Both the position numbers and the translations under genes were made by a program. From assembly GCA_017624645.1 (NCBI GenBank), contig JAGAMQ010000050.1:1-9774 (forward strand): DNA of 9,774 bases. The letters are read 5' to 3'. Shown here one piece after another: positions 1 through 5,945 of this stretch; the stretch's first letter is position 1; the number at the start of each line of letters is the position of its first letter. The notes below the pieces were generated by a model. That model worked only from the letters and a program-made list of their open reading frames with translations, did not search any database and was not told where the DNA came from. The DNA comes from Oscillospiraceae bacterium (lineage in GTDB: Bacteria; Bacillota; Clostridia; Oscillospirales; Oscillospiraceae).

Positions 1-1157
1 GCCAGCTTGGCGGTGAAGCCGGACAGGAAGTAGTACTGAGCCTGCTCGGGGGTCAGGATGGACACGGGAGGCAGCACGCCGAAGGCGTCAGCGGACAGGA
101 AGATCACGTTCTTGGCAGCGGGAGCTGCGGAAACGGGACGAACGATGTTCTGAATGTGGGTGATGGGGTAGGACACGCGGGTGTTCTCGGTGACGGACTT
201 GTCAGCGAAGTCGCACTTGCCGTCCTCAGCCACGGTCACGTTCTCCAGCAGAGCGTTACGCTTGATGGCGTTGAAGATGTCGGGCTCAGACTCGGGATCC
301 AGGTTGATGACCTTTGCGTAGCAGCCGCCCTCGAAGTTAAATACGCCGTTGTCGTCCCAGCCATGCTCGTCGTCGCCGATCAGCAGACGCTTGGGATCGG
401 TGGACAGGGTGGTCTTGCCGGTGCCGGACAGGCCGAAGAACAGAGCGGTGTTCTCGCCGTTCATGTCGGTGTTGGCGGAGCAGTGCATGGAAGCAATGCC
501 CTTCAGGGGCAGGTAGTAGTTCATCATGGAGAACATACCCTTCTTCATCTCGCCGCCGTACCAGGTGTTCAGGATGACCTGCTCACGGGAGGTGATGTTA
601 AAGGCAACGCAGGTCTCGGAGTTCAGACCCAGTTCCTTGAAGTTCTCAACCTTTGCCTTGGAGGCATTGTACACCACGAAGTCGGGCTCAAAGACAGCCA
701 GCTCTTCCTCAGTGGGGATGATGAACATATTCTTAATGAAGTGGGCCTGCCATGCCACCTCAACGATGAAACGCACGCTCATGCGGGTGTCGGCGTTGGC
801 ACCGCAGAAGGCGTCCACAACATACAGCTTCTTGCCGGACAGCTCCTTGACAGCCAGGTCCTTAACGGTAGCCCAGACCTCCTCGGTCATGGGGTGGTTG
901 TCGTTGGCGAACTCGGGGGAGGTCCACCACACGGTGTTCTTGGAGTTCTCGTCCATGACGATGAACTTGTCTTTGGGGGAACGGCCGGTGTAGATGCCGG
1001 TCATCACGTTCACAGCACCCAACTCGCTGACCTGGCCCTTTTCGTAGCCTTCCAGGGTGGGGTCGGTCTCTGCTTCAAACAGAGCCTCGTAGGAGGGATT
1101 GTGGATGATCTCGGTGGTGTCGGCAATGCCATACTTACGCAGGTCGATCTGTGCCAT
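1..1157 (-). CDS. pckA: Phosphoenolpyruvate carboxykinase (ATP), C-terminus cut by window edge
   Basis: This cytosolic enzyme interconverts oxaloacetate + ATP with PEP + CO2 + ADP. The ATG at 1155-1157 is preceded by TGAGGA (1165-1170, plus coordinates), and 385 codons are visible. Family signatures are intact: GRSPKDKF at residues 58-65 (Arg59 corresponds to the oxaloacetate-binding Arg65 of E. coli), MHCSAN with the metal His near 226, the P-loop GLSGTGKTT at 242-250, DDEHGWDD at 262-269 with the metal Asp263, and NTR with Arg327 (E. coli Arg333). The constant offset of six from E. coli numbering supports both start and identity. The E. coli protein has 540 residues, so about 150 C-terminal residues lie outside the window. 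The nucleotide-binding motif is the ATP type, not the GTP type. The gene is divergent from the oxaloacetate decarboxylase operon, which uses the same metabolite. Identification is very secure; the direction of flux in the cell is not readable from sequence. Confidence 0.97.
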   Translation of the reverse strand, partial: MAQIDLRKYGIADTTEIIHNPSYEALFEAETDPTLEGYEKGQVSELGAVNVMTGIYTGRSPKDKFIVMDENSKNTVWWTSPEFANDNHPMTEEVWATVKDLAVKELSGKKLYVVDAFCGANADTRMSVRFIVEVAWQAHFIKNMFIIPTEEELAVFEPDFVVYNASKAKVENFKELGLNSETCVAFNITSREQVILNTWYGGEMKKGMFSMMNYYLPLKGIASMHCSANTDMNGENTALFFGLSGTGKTTLSTDPKRLLIGDDEHGWDDNGVFNFEGGCYAKVINLDPESEPDIFNAIKRNALLENVTVAEDGKCDFADKSVTENTRVSYPITHIQNIVRPVSAAPAAKNVIFLSADAFGVLPPVSILTPEQAQYYFLSGFTAKL

Positions 1158-1175
1158 TGTTATGTCCTCATTTCT

Positions 1176-1188
1176 TTCAAAATTTGAA
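1176..1188. promoter_or_regulatory. 13-bp perfect palindrome in the pckA leader
   Basis: TTCAAAATTTGAA has 6-bp arms around one central base, 5 bp upstream of the pckA Shine-Dalgarno on the transcribed strand. It could be an operator or a weak RNA hairpin next to the ribosome site. Such AT-rich palindromes also arise by chance, so a role is only a possibility. Confidence 0.3.
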
Positions 1189-1247
1189 GGAAGCGGATGC
1201 AGATACCTCAAAAGCAGCTTGTATCCGGTCCCATAGTTTGCAATGTT

Positions 1248-1276
1248 ATCATACTATATAAAAATTGAAAAAGCAA
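1248..1276 (-). promoter_or_regulatory. Predicted sigma-70-type promoter of pckA
   Basis: Read on the minus strand, TTGCTT (1271-1276) is followed after exactly 17 bp by TATGAT (1248-1253), which matches the -10 consensus at 5 of 6 positions. The -35 keeps only the TTG. Transcription would start near 1241 and give a leader of about 84 nt. The spacer is AT-rich. This is the best promoter-like pair upstream of pckA. Confidence 0.6.
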
Positions 1277-1360
1277 CCCTGTTTTTATGAATTTTTTCCT
1301 GCAATCCGATATAAAAGTATTGATTTCTTTCATAAGTTCGGCAAAAAGGGATTGCTTTTT
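1268..1360. repeat. Inverted near-identical -35 regions of the two divergent promoters
   Basis: The minus strand at 1268-1280 reads AGGGTTGCTTTTT and the plus strand at 1347-1360 reads AGGGATTGCTTTTT. The two are identical except for one inserted A, and they face in opposite directions. Each contains the TTGCTT proposed as the -35 of its promoter. Inside them, TATGAA (1286-1291) and TTCATA (1329-1334) extend the symmetry. This could mark paired binding sites for a shared regulator or a duplicated promoter, or it could be coincidence in T-rich DNA. Confidence 0.45.
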
Positions 1361-1379
1361 TTCCGTTGTATGATATTAT
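1352..1379 (+). promoter_or_regulatory. Predicted sigma-70-type promoter of the oad operon
   Basis: TTGCTT (1352-1357), a 16-bp spacer and TATTAT (1374-1379, 5 of 6 to consensus) would start transcription near 1386. The leader would be about 185 nt and include the hairpin repeat at 1430-1515. A competing TATGAT at 1369-1374 lies too close (11 bp) to this -35 to pair with it. Confidence 0.5.
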
Positions 1380-1429
1380 GAATCTAATAAGCCGGCAGGT
1401 TGCAAATTTGCGTTGCATCATCGTCTTCC

Positions 1430-1515
1430 TGTCATTCCGAGGCTTGCTTGCAAGCCGTGGGAATCCCATCTTACGAAGGAGATTGCCACGGCATCTGCGA
1501 TGCCTTGCAATGACA
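1430..1515. repeat. 86-bp hairpin-forming intergenic repeat element (REP/MITE-like)
   Basis: The ends are imperfect inverted repeats: TGTCATTCCGAGGC (1430-1443) and GCCTTGCAATGACA (1502-1515), the second being TGTCATTGCAAGGC when reversed. Inside are a 10-bp palindrome GCTTGCAAGC (1446-1455), an arm pair CCGTGGGAATC (1455-1465) with GATTGCCACGG (1481-1491, one mismatch), and a small hairpin GCATC-TGC-GATGC (1491-1503). RNA or extruded DNA could adopt a cloverleaf-like fold. The TGTCATTSCGAGGC-type ends resemble dispersed intergenic repeats I know from several bacterial genomes. There is no coding capacity, so if it is mobile it would be a non-autonomous element. Only one copy is in this window, so its repetitive nature is inferred from resemblance. 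Confidence 0.65.
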
Positions 1516-1555
1516 TCGTTTCGGGGTGTAGCAGAGCCTGCCGAGATGTTTAGTT

Positions 1556-1560
1556 GGAGG
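1556..1560 (+). promoter_or_regulatory. Ribosome binding site that places the oadA start at 1572
   Basis: GGAGG at 1556-1560 lies 11 bp before ATG 1572. The reading frame is open further up to a TTG at 1554, but that codon overlaps the ribosome site itself and has no site of its own. The protein from ATG 1572 begins MARKVQFVETVLRD, as expected for the family. Confidence 0.75.
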
Positions 1561-1571
1561 TAAGTGACCCA

Positions 1572-2954
1572 ATGGCAAGAAAAGTGCAATTCGTAGAGAC
1601 GGTCCTCCGGGACGCCAACCAGTCCCTGATCGCAACCCGACTGCCCTTTGAAAAGTTCGAGCCCATGCTGGAGACCATCGACAAGGCCGGCTACTACGCC
1701 GCAGAGTGCTGGGGCGGTGCTACTTTCGATGTGTGCCTGCGTTATCTCAATGAGGATCCCTGGGAGCGTTTGCGTAAGATCCGGGCAAAAATGCCCAACA
1801 CCAAGCTGCAGATGCTGCTGCGGGGCCAGAATGTGCTGGGTTATTCCCACTATCCCGACGATTTTGTGAAACTGTTCGTTGCCAAGGCAGTGGAAAACGG
1901 CATTGATGTGATCCGTATTTTCGACGCCCTCAACGATGTGAATAATATGAAGGTGGCTATGGAGGCCACCAACAAGGCCGGTGCCATCGCCTCCGGCACC
2001 ATCTCCTACACCGCCTCCCCCGTCCACACCCTTCAGAAGTATGTGGAAATGGTCAAGGAGCTGAAGGAAATGGGCGCTTCCACCATTTGTATTAAGGATA
2101 TGTCCGGTATCATCGGACCCCAGGAGATTTATGATCTGGTGTCCGCCATCAAGGATGCGGTGGATCTGCCCATCGACCTGCATACCCACTGCACCACCGG
2201 TCTTGCCTACCCTGTGTATATGAAGGCTGTGGAGGCAGGTGTGGACATCATCGACACCGCCATCTCTCCCTTCTCCGGGGGCACCAGCCAGCCTGCCACC
2301 GAGACGCTGGCTTATGCCCTGCGTCAGCTGGGCTATCAGGTGGATCTGGATGACAGCTGCACCACCAAGATGGCAAACTACTTCAAGACCCTGCGGGATG
2401 AATATATTGCCGATGGCACCCTGATCCCCAAGGCTCTGGCCACCGATACCCAGTGCCTGACCTATCAGATCCCCGGCGGCATGCTCTCCAACCTGATGAC
2501 CCAGCTGCGGCAGATGAACGCCCTGGACCGTCTGGAGGAGGTGCTGGCAGAGACCCCCAAGGTCCGTGCCGATATGGGTTATCCCCCTTTGGTCACCCCC
2601 ACCAGTCAGATGGTTGGCGTACAGGCGGTAAATAATGTTCTTGCCGGGGAGCGGTACAAGCGTGTCTCCAAGGAGATCAAGGCATACTGCCGGGGTGAGT
2701 ACGGCATTACCCCCGCACCCATCGATCCCGCCATCCGGGAGAAGATCCTTGCCGGCGACAAGCCCATTGAAGGCCGCTATGCCGATTCCCTGGAGCCAGT
2801 GGTGGAGCCTACACGTCAGAAGCTGGAGGGCCTTGCCCGCAGCGACGAGGATGTGCTGAGCTACATCGCCTTCCCCAACCTTGCTGAGACCTTCATGGAA
2901 AACCGTAAGGCAAAGGAAGAGAACATCTGCACCTATTCCATTGTGGAGGCGTAA
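1572..2954 (+). CDS. oadA: Oxaloacetate decarboxylase alpha subunit (carboxyltransferase, no biotin domain)
   Basis: This 460-residue cytosolic subunit moves the carboxyl group of oxaloacetate to biotin and leaves pyruvate. It is a PYC/OadA-type carboxyltransferase barrel with conserved metal ligands: Asp14 in VLRDANQS, carbamylatable Lys175 in IKDMSG, and His204 and His206 in HTHCTTG. These sit at a constant offset of three from the Vibrio OadA ligands as I recall them (Asp17, Lys178, His207, His209). RIFDALND and GGTSQPATE are also typical. The C-terminal half is the usual PYC/OADA conserved domain. It ends about 130 residues short of full-length OadA because the biotin domain is encoded separately at 3302. 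ATG 1572 is chosen over the in-frame TTG 1554. Only 3 bp separate it from the next gene. Pyruvate carboxylase subunit B or transcarboxylase 5S are alternatives for this chain alone; the adjacent pump subunit argues for the decarboxylase. Confidence 0.92.
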   Translation: MARKVQFVETVLRDANQSLIATRLPFEKFEPMLETIDKAGYYAAECWGGATFDVCLRYLNEDPWERLRKIRAKMPNTKLQMLLRGQNVLGYSHYPDDFVKLFVAKAVENGIDVIRIFDALNDVNNMKVAMEATNKAGAIASGTISYTASPVHTLQKYVEMVKELKEMGASTICIKDMSGIIGPQEIYDLVSAIKDAVDLPIDLHTHCTTGLAYPVYMKAVEAGVDIIDTAISPFSGGTSQPATETLAYALRQLGYQVDLDDSCTTKMANYFKTLRDEYIADGTLIPKALATDTQCLTYQIPGGMLSNLMTQLRQMNALDRLEEVLAETPKVRADMGYPPLVTPTSQMVGVQAVNNVLAGERYKRVSKEIKAYCRGEYGITPAPIDPAIREKILAGDKPIEGRYADSLEPVVEPTRQKLEGLARSDEDVLSYIAFPNLAETFMENRKAKEENICTYSIVEA

Positions 2955-2957
2955 ACT

Positions 2958-3305
2958 ATGAATATGCTCTCTGGTGATCTGATCCATCTGGGACTTGCCG
3001 ACGCCGGTATCATTGCCCTGCTGGGCTACGGCGTGGTGTTCCTTGGACTGATCTTTTTGATGATCGTGGTCATTCTTCTGGGCAAGGCTTTTTCTGCCGC
3101 CGGGAAGAAAAAGGCTGCTGCGCCTGCTCCGGTGGAAGAAACCGTGGAGGAGGCACCCAAGCCGGTGGCTCCCGGTGCTGCTGGCGAGCTGAAGCTGCAT
3201 AATGTAGAGCCCAAGATCGCAGCCATGCTCATGGCCATCGTGGCGGACAAGCTGGGCAAGCCCCTGAACGAGCTGCGCTTCATTTCCATCAAGGAGGTTG
3301 AATGA
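2958..3305 (+). CDS. oadG: OadG/delta-like small membrane subunit of the decarboxylase pump
   Basis: This is a 115-residue protein with one membrane helix at about residues 17-41 ([15 protein letters not shown] onward). A Lys/Ala/Pro-rich stretch (43-72) follows, then a soluble C-terminal helix-strand motif ([13 protein letters not shown] ... [10 protein letters not shown]) typical of OadG, MmdD and GcdD-type tails. In those complexes the small subunit anchors and helps assemble the soluble carboxyltransferase on the membrane pump. The ATG at 2958 has TGGAGG (2944-2949) 8 bp upstream. The stop overlaps the next start (ATGA at 3302-3305), which indicates translational coupling. Sequence conservation of this family is low, so the call depends on length, topology, C-terminal motif and operon position. 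The tail lacks the terminal His residues reported to bind Zn2+ in some OadG proteins. Confidence 0.8.
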   Translation: MNMLSGDLIHLGLADAGIIALLGYGVVFLGLIFLMIVVILLGKAFSAAGKKKAAAPAPVEETVEEAPKPVAPGAAGELKLHNVEPKIAAMLMAIVADKLGKPLNELRFISIKEVE

Positions 3306-3697
3306 TCATGAAATACAAAATTACTCTCAACGGACGCACCTATGAGGTGGAGGTAGAAGCCGGCAAGGCTATGCTGCTGGACGAATACGAAGCCATCGTA
3401 CCCTCTGCCCCTGCTGCCCCCGCAGCCGCCCCCGCCCCCGCAGCCGCGCCTGCTGCTCCTGCCGCACCTGCTGTCACCGGTGCCGGGGAGGCCGTTACCG
3501 CCCCCATGCCCGGCAATATTCTGAAGGTCAATGTGACCCAGGGTCAGGCGGTGAAGGAGGGAGAAGTGCTGTATATCCTGGAAGCCATGAAGATGGAAAA
3601 CGAGATCCTGGCCCCTAAGGCAGGCACTGCCACTCAGGTGCTGGTGTCAAAGGGCTCCACCGTGGACACCGGCGCCCCGTTGGTCGTCATCGGATAA
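3302..3697 (+). CDS. Biotin carboxyl carrier protein of the decarboxylase (BCCP-type)
   Basis: This 131-residue carrier shuttles CO2 on biotin between the alpha carboxyltransferase and the beta pump. A short N-terminal strand region ([18 protein letters not shown]) leads into an Ala/Pro linker (about residues 35-58), then a biotinyl-lipoyl domain. The biotin motif EAMKMEN has its acceptor at Lys97, 34 residues from the C-terminus, as usual. GcdC and MmdC are the equivalents in glutaconyl-CoA and methylmalonyl-CoA decarboxylases. Two starts are possible. ATG 3302 overlaps the preceding stop and lies 4 bp after AAGGAGG (3291-3297). ATG 3308 lies 10 bp after it and gives the more family-like beginning MKYKITLNG. 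Loss of two residues would not affect function. A biotin ligase must be supplied from elsewhere. Confidence 0.93.
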   Translation: MIMKYKITLNGRTYEVEVEAGKAMLLDEYEAIVPSAPAAPAAAPAPAAAPAAPAAPAVTGAGEAVTAPMPGNILKVNVTQGQAVKEGEVLYILEAMKMENEILAPKAGTATQVLVSKGSTVDTGAPLVVIG

Positions 3698-3709
3698 GGA
3701 GGGCTTGCT

Positions 3710-4948
3710 ATGTCCATCAATATCGGTGAGGTCCTGCTGGACCTCTGGAACGGCTCCGGTTTTGCCACTTTCTTCTCCGGAAACTGGCAGAGCCTTGTGA
3801 TGCTTGCCATTGGCTGTGTGCTTTTGTACCTTGCCATTGTCAAGAAGTTTGAGCCCCTTCTTCTGGTGGGAATCGCCTTTGGCTGTATCCTCACCAACCT
3901 GCCCCATGCCGGTCTTTATCATCAGGAGCTGTGGGATGCCTTTATGAATCCAGACAGCCCCGTGTATCACAGCTACGGTGCGATTCTGAAAAGCGGCGGC
4001 CTGCTGGACTTCTTCTATATCGGTGTCAAGACCAGTATCTACCCCTGCCTCATCTTCATGGGCGTGGGTGCTATGACCGACTTTGGTCCTCTGCTCTCCA
4101 ACCCCAAGAGCCTGCTGCTGGGCGCTGCTGCGCAGCTGGGCGTATTTGTGGCATTTTTCGGTGCCATCGCTCTGAACCTGCTCAATGAGCTGCTTGGTTT
4201 TACCGTTGGCTTTACCGGACCGGAAGCTGCCTCCATCGGCATCATCGGCGGTGCAGACGGCCCTACTGCAATCTTCCTGACCACCAAGCTGGCTCCCCAT
4301 CTGCTGGGTGCCATTGCTGTGGCAGCCTACTCCTACATGGCGTTGATCCCCATGATCCAGCCCCCCTTCATGAAGCTGCTGACCACGCCCAAGGAGCGCG
4401 CTATCAAGATGGAGCAGACCCGGAATGTGTCCAAGGCGGAGCGAATTATTTTCCCCATCGTGGTCACGATTTTTGTGGCACTGCTGCTGCCGGATACCGC
4501 TCCGCTGGTAGGCTGTCTGATGCTGGGCAACCTCTTTAAAGAGACCGGACTGACCGACCGACTCAGCGACACCGCACAGAACGCGCTCATGAACATCGTC
4601 ACCATCCTGCTGTCCACCTCTGTGGGCGCGACCATGGTGGGAAGCAACTTCCTTACCGTTCAGACCCTTTCCATTGTGGTGCTGGGCGTGGTTGCTTTTA
4701 TCATCTCCACTGTGGGCGGTCTGTTGAGCGGCAAGGTCATGTGCTGGCTCACCAAGGGCAAGGTCAATCCCCTCATTGGCTCTGCCGGCGTTTCCGCCGT
4801 GCCTATGGCCGCCCGGGTCAGTAACCTTATGGGTCAGAAGTACAACCCCTCCAACTTCCTGCTGATGCACGCCATGGGACCCAATGTGGCAGGTGTCATC
4901 GGCTCTGCCATCGCCGCAGGTTTCCTGCTGAAGGTCTTCGGCGGTTAA
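3710..4948 (+). CDS. oadB: Sodium-pump decarboxylase beta subunit
   Basis: This 412-residue integral membrane protein decarboxylates carboxybiotin and couples this to Na+ export across the cytoplasmic membrane. Many hydrophobic segments are visible. Hallmarks of the OadB/GcdB/MmdB family are present: GGADGPTAIF with Asp183 (Klebsiella OadB Asp203) and GVSAVPMAARVS with Ser362 and Arg369 (Klebsiella Ser382 and Arg389). The offset is 20 at all three residues. HAMGPNVAGVIGSA near the C-terminus is also typical. AAGGAGG (3696-3702) sits 7 bp before the ATG. The beta chain cannot itself tell oxaloacetate from methylmalonyl-CoA or glutaconyl-CoA pumps; the PYC-type alpha chain in the same operon does. 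It is the last gene, and a strong terminator follows 16 bp after its stop. Confidence 0.95.
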   Translation: MSINIGEVLLDLWNGSGFATFFSGNWQSLVMLAIGCVLLYLAIVKKFEPLLLVGIAFGCILTNLPHAGLYHQELWDAFMNPDSPVYHSYGAILKSGGLLDFFYIGVKTSIYPCLIFMGVGAMTDFGPLLSNPKSLLLGAAAQLGVFVAFFGAIALNLLNELLGFTVGFTGPEAASIGIIGGADGPTAIFLTTKLAPHLLGAIAVAAYSYMALIPMIQPPFMKLLTTPKERAIKMEQTRNVSKAERIIFPIVVTIFVALLLPDTAPLVGCLMLGNLFKETGLTDRLSDTAQNALMNIVTILLSTSVGATMVGSNFLTVQTLSIVVLGVVAFIISTVGGLLSGKVMCWLTKGKVNPLIGSAGVSAVPMAARVSNLMGQKYNPSNFLLMHAMGPNVAGVIGSAIAAGFLLKVFGG

Positions 4949-4964
4949 ATTCCCATATGTCAAG

Positions 4965-4997
4965 ATCGTGCTGCCCATTGGGCAGCACGATTTGTTT
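4965..4997 (+). terminator. Rho-independent terminator of the oad operon
   Basis: A perfect 12-bp stem, ATCGTGCTGCCC (4965-4976) with GGGCAGCACGAT (4980-4991), encloses the loop ATT. A T-rich tail follows (TTGTTT, 4992-4997). It starts 16 bp after the oadB stop. The opposite direction lacks a comparable T-run, so it looks one-directional. Confidence 0.92.
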
Positions 4998-5029
4998 ATG
5001 TACAGGTAATTGGAGGTTGAAGGGGTTGT

Positions 5030-5063
5030 ACTACATGTGGTGCAAAAGTTTGGAAGCGTTCCA
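5030..5063. promoter_or_regulatory. Two short inverted repeats upstream of the tetR promoter
   Basis: ACTACATGTGGT (5030-5041) is a near-palindrome with one mismatched pair. TGGAA-GCG-TTCCA (5051-5063) has perfect 5-bp arms and ends 10 bp before the -35. Neither resembles the palindrome inside the promoter, so if they bind something it may be another factor. Chance occurrence is possible. Confidence 0.3.
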
Positions 5064-5073
5064 GATATAGATA

Positions 5074-5102
5074 TTGACAAAATTTAGTACGTGTACTATA
5101 AT
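5074..5102 (+). promoter_or_regulatory. Consensus sigma-70-type promoter of the TetR-family gene
   Basis: TTGACA (5074-5079), a 17-bp spacer and TATAAT (5097-5102) match the consensus at all twelve positions. Predicted transcription starts near 5109, giving a leader of about 56 nt. Such a strong promoter for a regulator gene makes sense if it is normally repressed, and a palindrome lies across its spacer and -10. Confidence 0.88.
5085..5098. promoter_or_regulatory. Candidate TetR-family operator within the promoter
   Basis: TAGTAC-GT-GTACTA is a perfect 14-bp inverted repeat with 6-bp arms. It fills the 3' part of the promoter spacer and overlaps the first two bases of the -10. A dimeric repressor bound here would block RNA polymerase. 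TetR-family proteins commonly bind such palindromes in their own promoters, so autorepression by the downstream gene is the simplest reading. Binding is inferred. Confidence 0.65.
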
Positions 5103-5150
5103 ATGGATGCAATAGATAATTAAGGGGAGCAGAATACTCTCTTAGAAAGC

Positions 5151-5156
5151 AGGAGG
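5151..5156 (+). promoter_or_regulatory. Ribosome binding site supporting a TTG start for the regulator
   Basis: AGGAGG is 8 bp before TTG 5165. The protein from that TTG begins with a complete TetR N-terminal helix region. No ATG or GTG is as well placed, and the first in-frame ATG falls inside the helix-turn-helix. Confidence 0.8.
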
Positions 5157-5164
5157 GCAGGATC

Positions 5165-5860
5165 TTGGCAAGAATCGACAAGCGGACCCTGACAAAGCTG
5201 GAGATCATTCAGGTGGCATGCAAAAGCTTTCTGGAAAACGGCTATACCGACACTTCCATAAAGACCATCGGTAAGGAACTGGATATGAGTCCGGGAAATG
5301 TGACCTTTTATTTCCCCACCAAGGAGCATCTGCTGGCAGAGCTGGTGGAGCTGATGTGCAAATTTCAATGGTTGCGGATGGAGCAGGAGGCAAATGAAGG
5401 CAACAGCTCTGTTATGGCCATCTGTCTGGAGCTAATGGCTATGGCTTCCATGTGTGAGACCAACGAGATCGCCAGAGACTTTTACCTTGCGGCATACACC
5501 AGTCCTGTATGCCTGGAGCGGATCCGGAAAAACGACGCCAAGCGGGCAAGGGAAGTGTTCCGTCCGTACCGCCCGGACTGGTCTGAAGCAGAATTTTCCG
5601 AGGCGGAGATCCTGGTTTCCGGTATGGAATACGCCACACTGATGGCATCGGGAGACGCCCTGCCTCTGGAGCTGCGTATCCAAGGCGCGCTGGACAATAT
5701 TCTGGGAATCTTCGGTGTTCCGGAAGAGACTCGCGCCATGAAGCTGAAAAGAGTCCTGTCCATGGATTACCGGGGCATCGGAGGACGGGTGTTCCGGGAT
5801 TTCAAGAAATATGTGGAAGAAGCCAATGAGCAGGCTCTGCGGGAGCTGCTGACAAAGTGA
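5165..5860 (+). CDS. TetR/AcrR-family transcriptional regulator
   Basis: This is a 231-residue cytosolic DNA-binding protein, presumably a dimer. Residues about 10-60 form the TetR N-terminal domain: helix 1 around IIQVACKSFLENGY (14-27), then the helix-turn-helix around SIKTIGKELDMSPGNVTFYF (31-50), followed by the typical PTKEHLLAEL. Residues 65-231 would be the ligand-binding and dimerisation domain. I do not recognise its subfamily, and no ligand can be named. It starts at TTG, uncommon but well supported by the ribosome site, and this may keep its level low. A consensus promoter with an overlapping palindrome lies directly upstream and suggests autoregulation. No transporter gene is adjacent. 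The only downstream neighbour is a surface protein 85 bp away on the same strand without an intervening terminator, so that gene is a likely target. Confidence 0.9.
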   Translation: MARIDKRTLTKLEIIQVACKSFLENGYTDTSIKTIGKELDMSPGNVTFYFPTKEHLLAELVELMCKFQWLRMEQEANEGNSSVMAICLELMAMASMCETNEIARDFYLAAYTSPVCLERIRKNDAKRAREVFRPYRPDWSEAEFSEAEILVSGMEYATLMASGDALPLELRIQGALDNILGIFGVPEETRAMKLKRVLSMDYRGIGGRVFRDFKKYVEEANEQALRELLTK

Positions 5861-5901
5861 CCGGCAAAGGTCAGATAGATTCGAATTAACAGACCCAAAG
5901 C

Positions 5902-5918
5902 CACGGAGGAACGCCGTG
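5902..5918. other. Small hairpin between the regulator and the surface protein gene
   Basis: CACGG (5902-5906) pairs with CCGTG (5914-5918) around a 7-base loop. No T-run follows, so it is not a convincing terminator. It lies 13 bp before the AAGGAGG of the next gene and might affect the stability of a joint transcript. The rest of the 85-bp gap (5861-5945) shows no clear promoter. Confidence 0.3.
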
Positions 5919-5945
5919 CAAGGAATGTCCCAAGGAGGTTTTATT

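Larger units (their letters stand above)
1158..1571. other. Divergent intergenic control region between pckA and the oad operon
   Basis: These 414 bp hold no convincing gene. The left two thirds (about 1171-1400) are AT-rich and contain two outward-facing promoter candidates. The right third is GC-richer and holds an 86-bp hairpin repeat. Short palindromes lie in both predicted leaders: TTCAAAATTTGAA at 1176-1188 (pckA side) and GCAAATTTGC at 1402-1411 (oad side). They share the core CAAA(A)TTTG. Whether either binds a protein is unknown. I see no clear catabolite-response (cre) palindrome and no obvious riboswitch. Confidence 0.8.

Noticed and set aside
156..1187. A 343-codon plus-strand frame opposite pckA
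   Set aside because: It is a shadow of pckA, whose active-site motifs are intact on the minus strand. The Gly/Val/His-rich product matches nothing I know.
1366..1563. A 65-codon plus-strand frame in the intergenic region
   Set aside because: It lies largely over the hairpin repeat and has no ribosome site. Its translation reflects the repeat, and it ends at the oadA ribosome site.
1254..3200. A 648-codon minus-strand frame across the oad leader and oadA
   Set aside because: It is antisense to a secure gene and runs through the AT-rich promoter region with low-complexity translation. The plus-strand OadA has all catalytic residues.
3401..3475. GC-rich near-repetitive tract resembling a microsatellite
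   Set aside because: It is the in-frame Ala/Pro linker of the biotin carrier, which is normal for this family.
2958..4948. Methylmalonyl-CoA or glutaconyl-CoA decarboxylase operon as an alternative identity
   Set aside because: The beta, carrier and small subunits would fit, but the alpha chain is the PYC/OadA-type barrel with Asp/Lys/His/His metal ligands, not the crotonase-type carboxyltransferase of those enzymes.
3647..5080. A 477-codon minus-strand frame opposite oadB
   Set aside because: It is a codon-bias shadow of a clearly coding membrane protein, and it also crosses the terminator and tetR promoter.
5902..5918. Hairpin as a terminator separating the regulator from the adhesin
   Set aside because: The stem is only 5 bp, the loop is 7 bases and there is no T-run, so it would not terminate efficiently.
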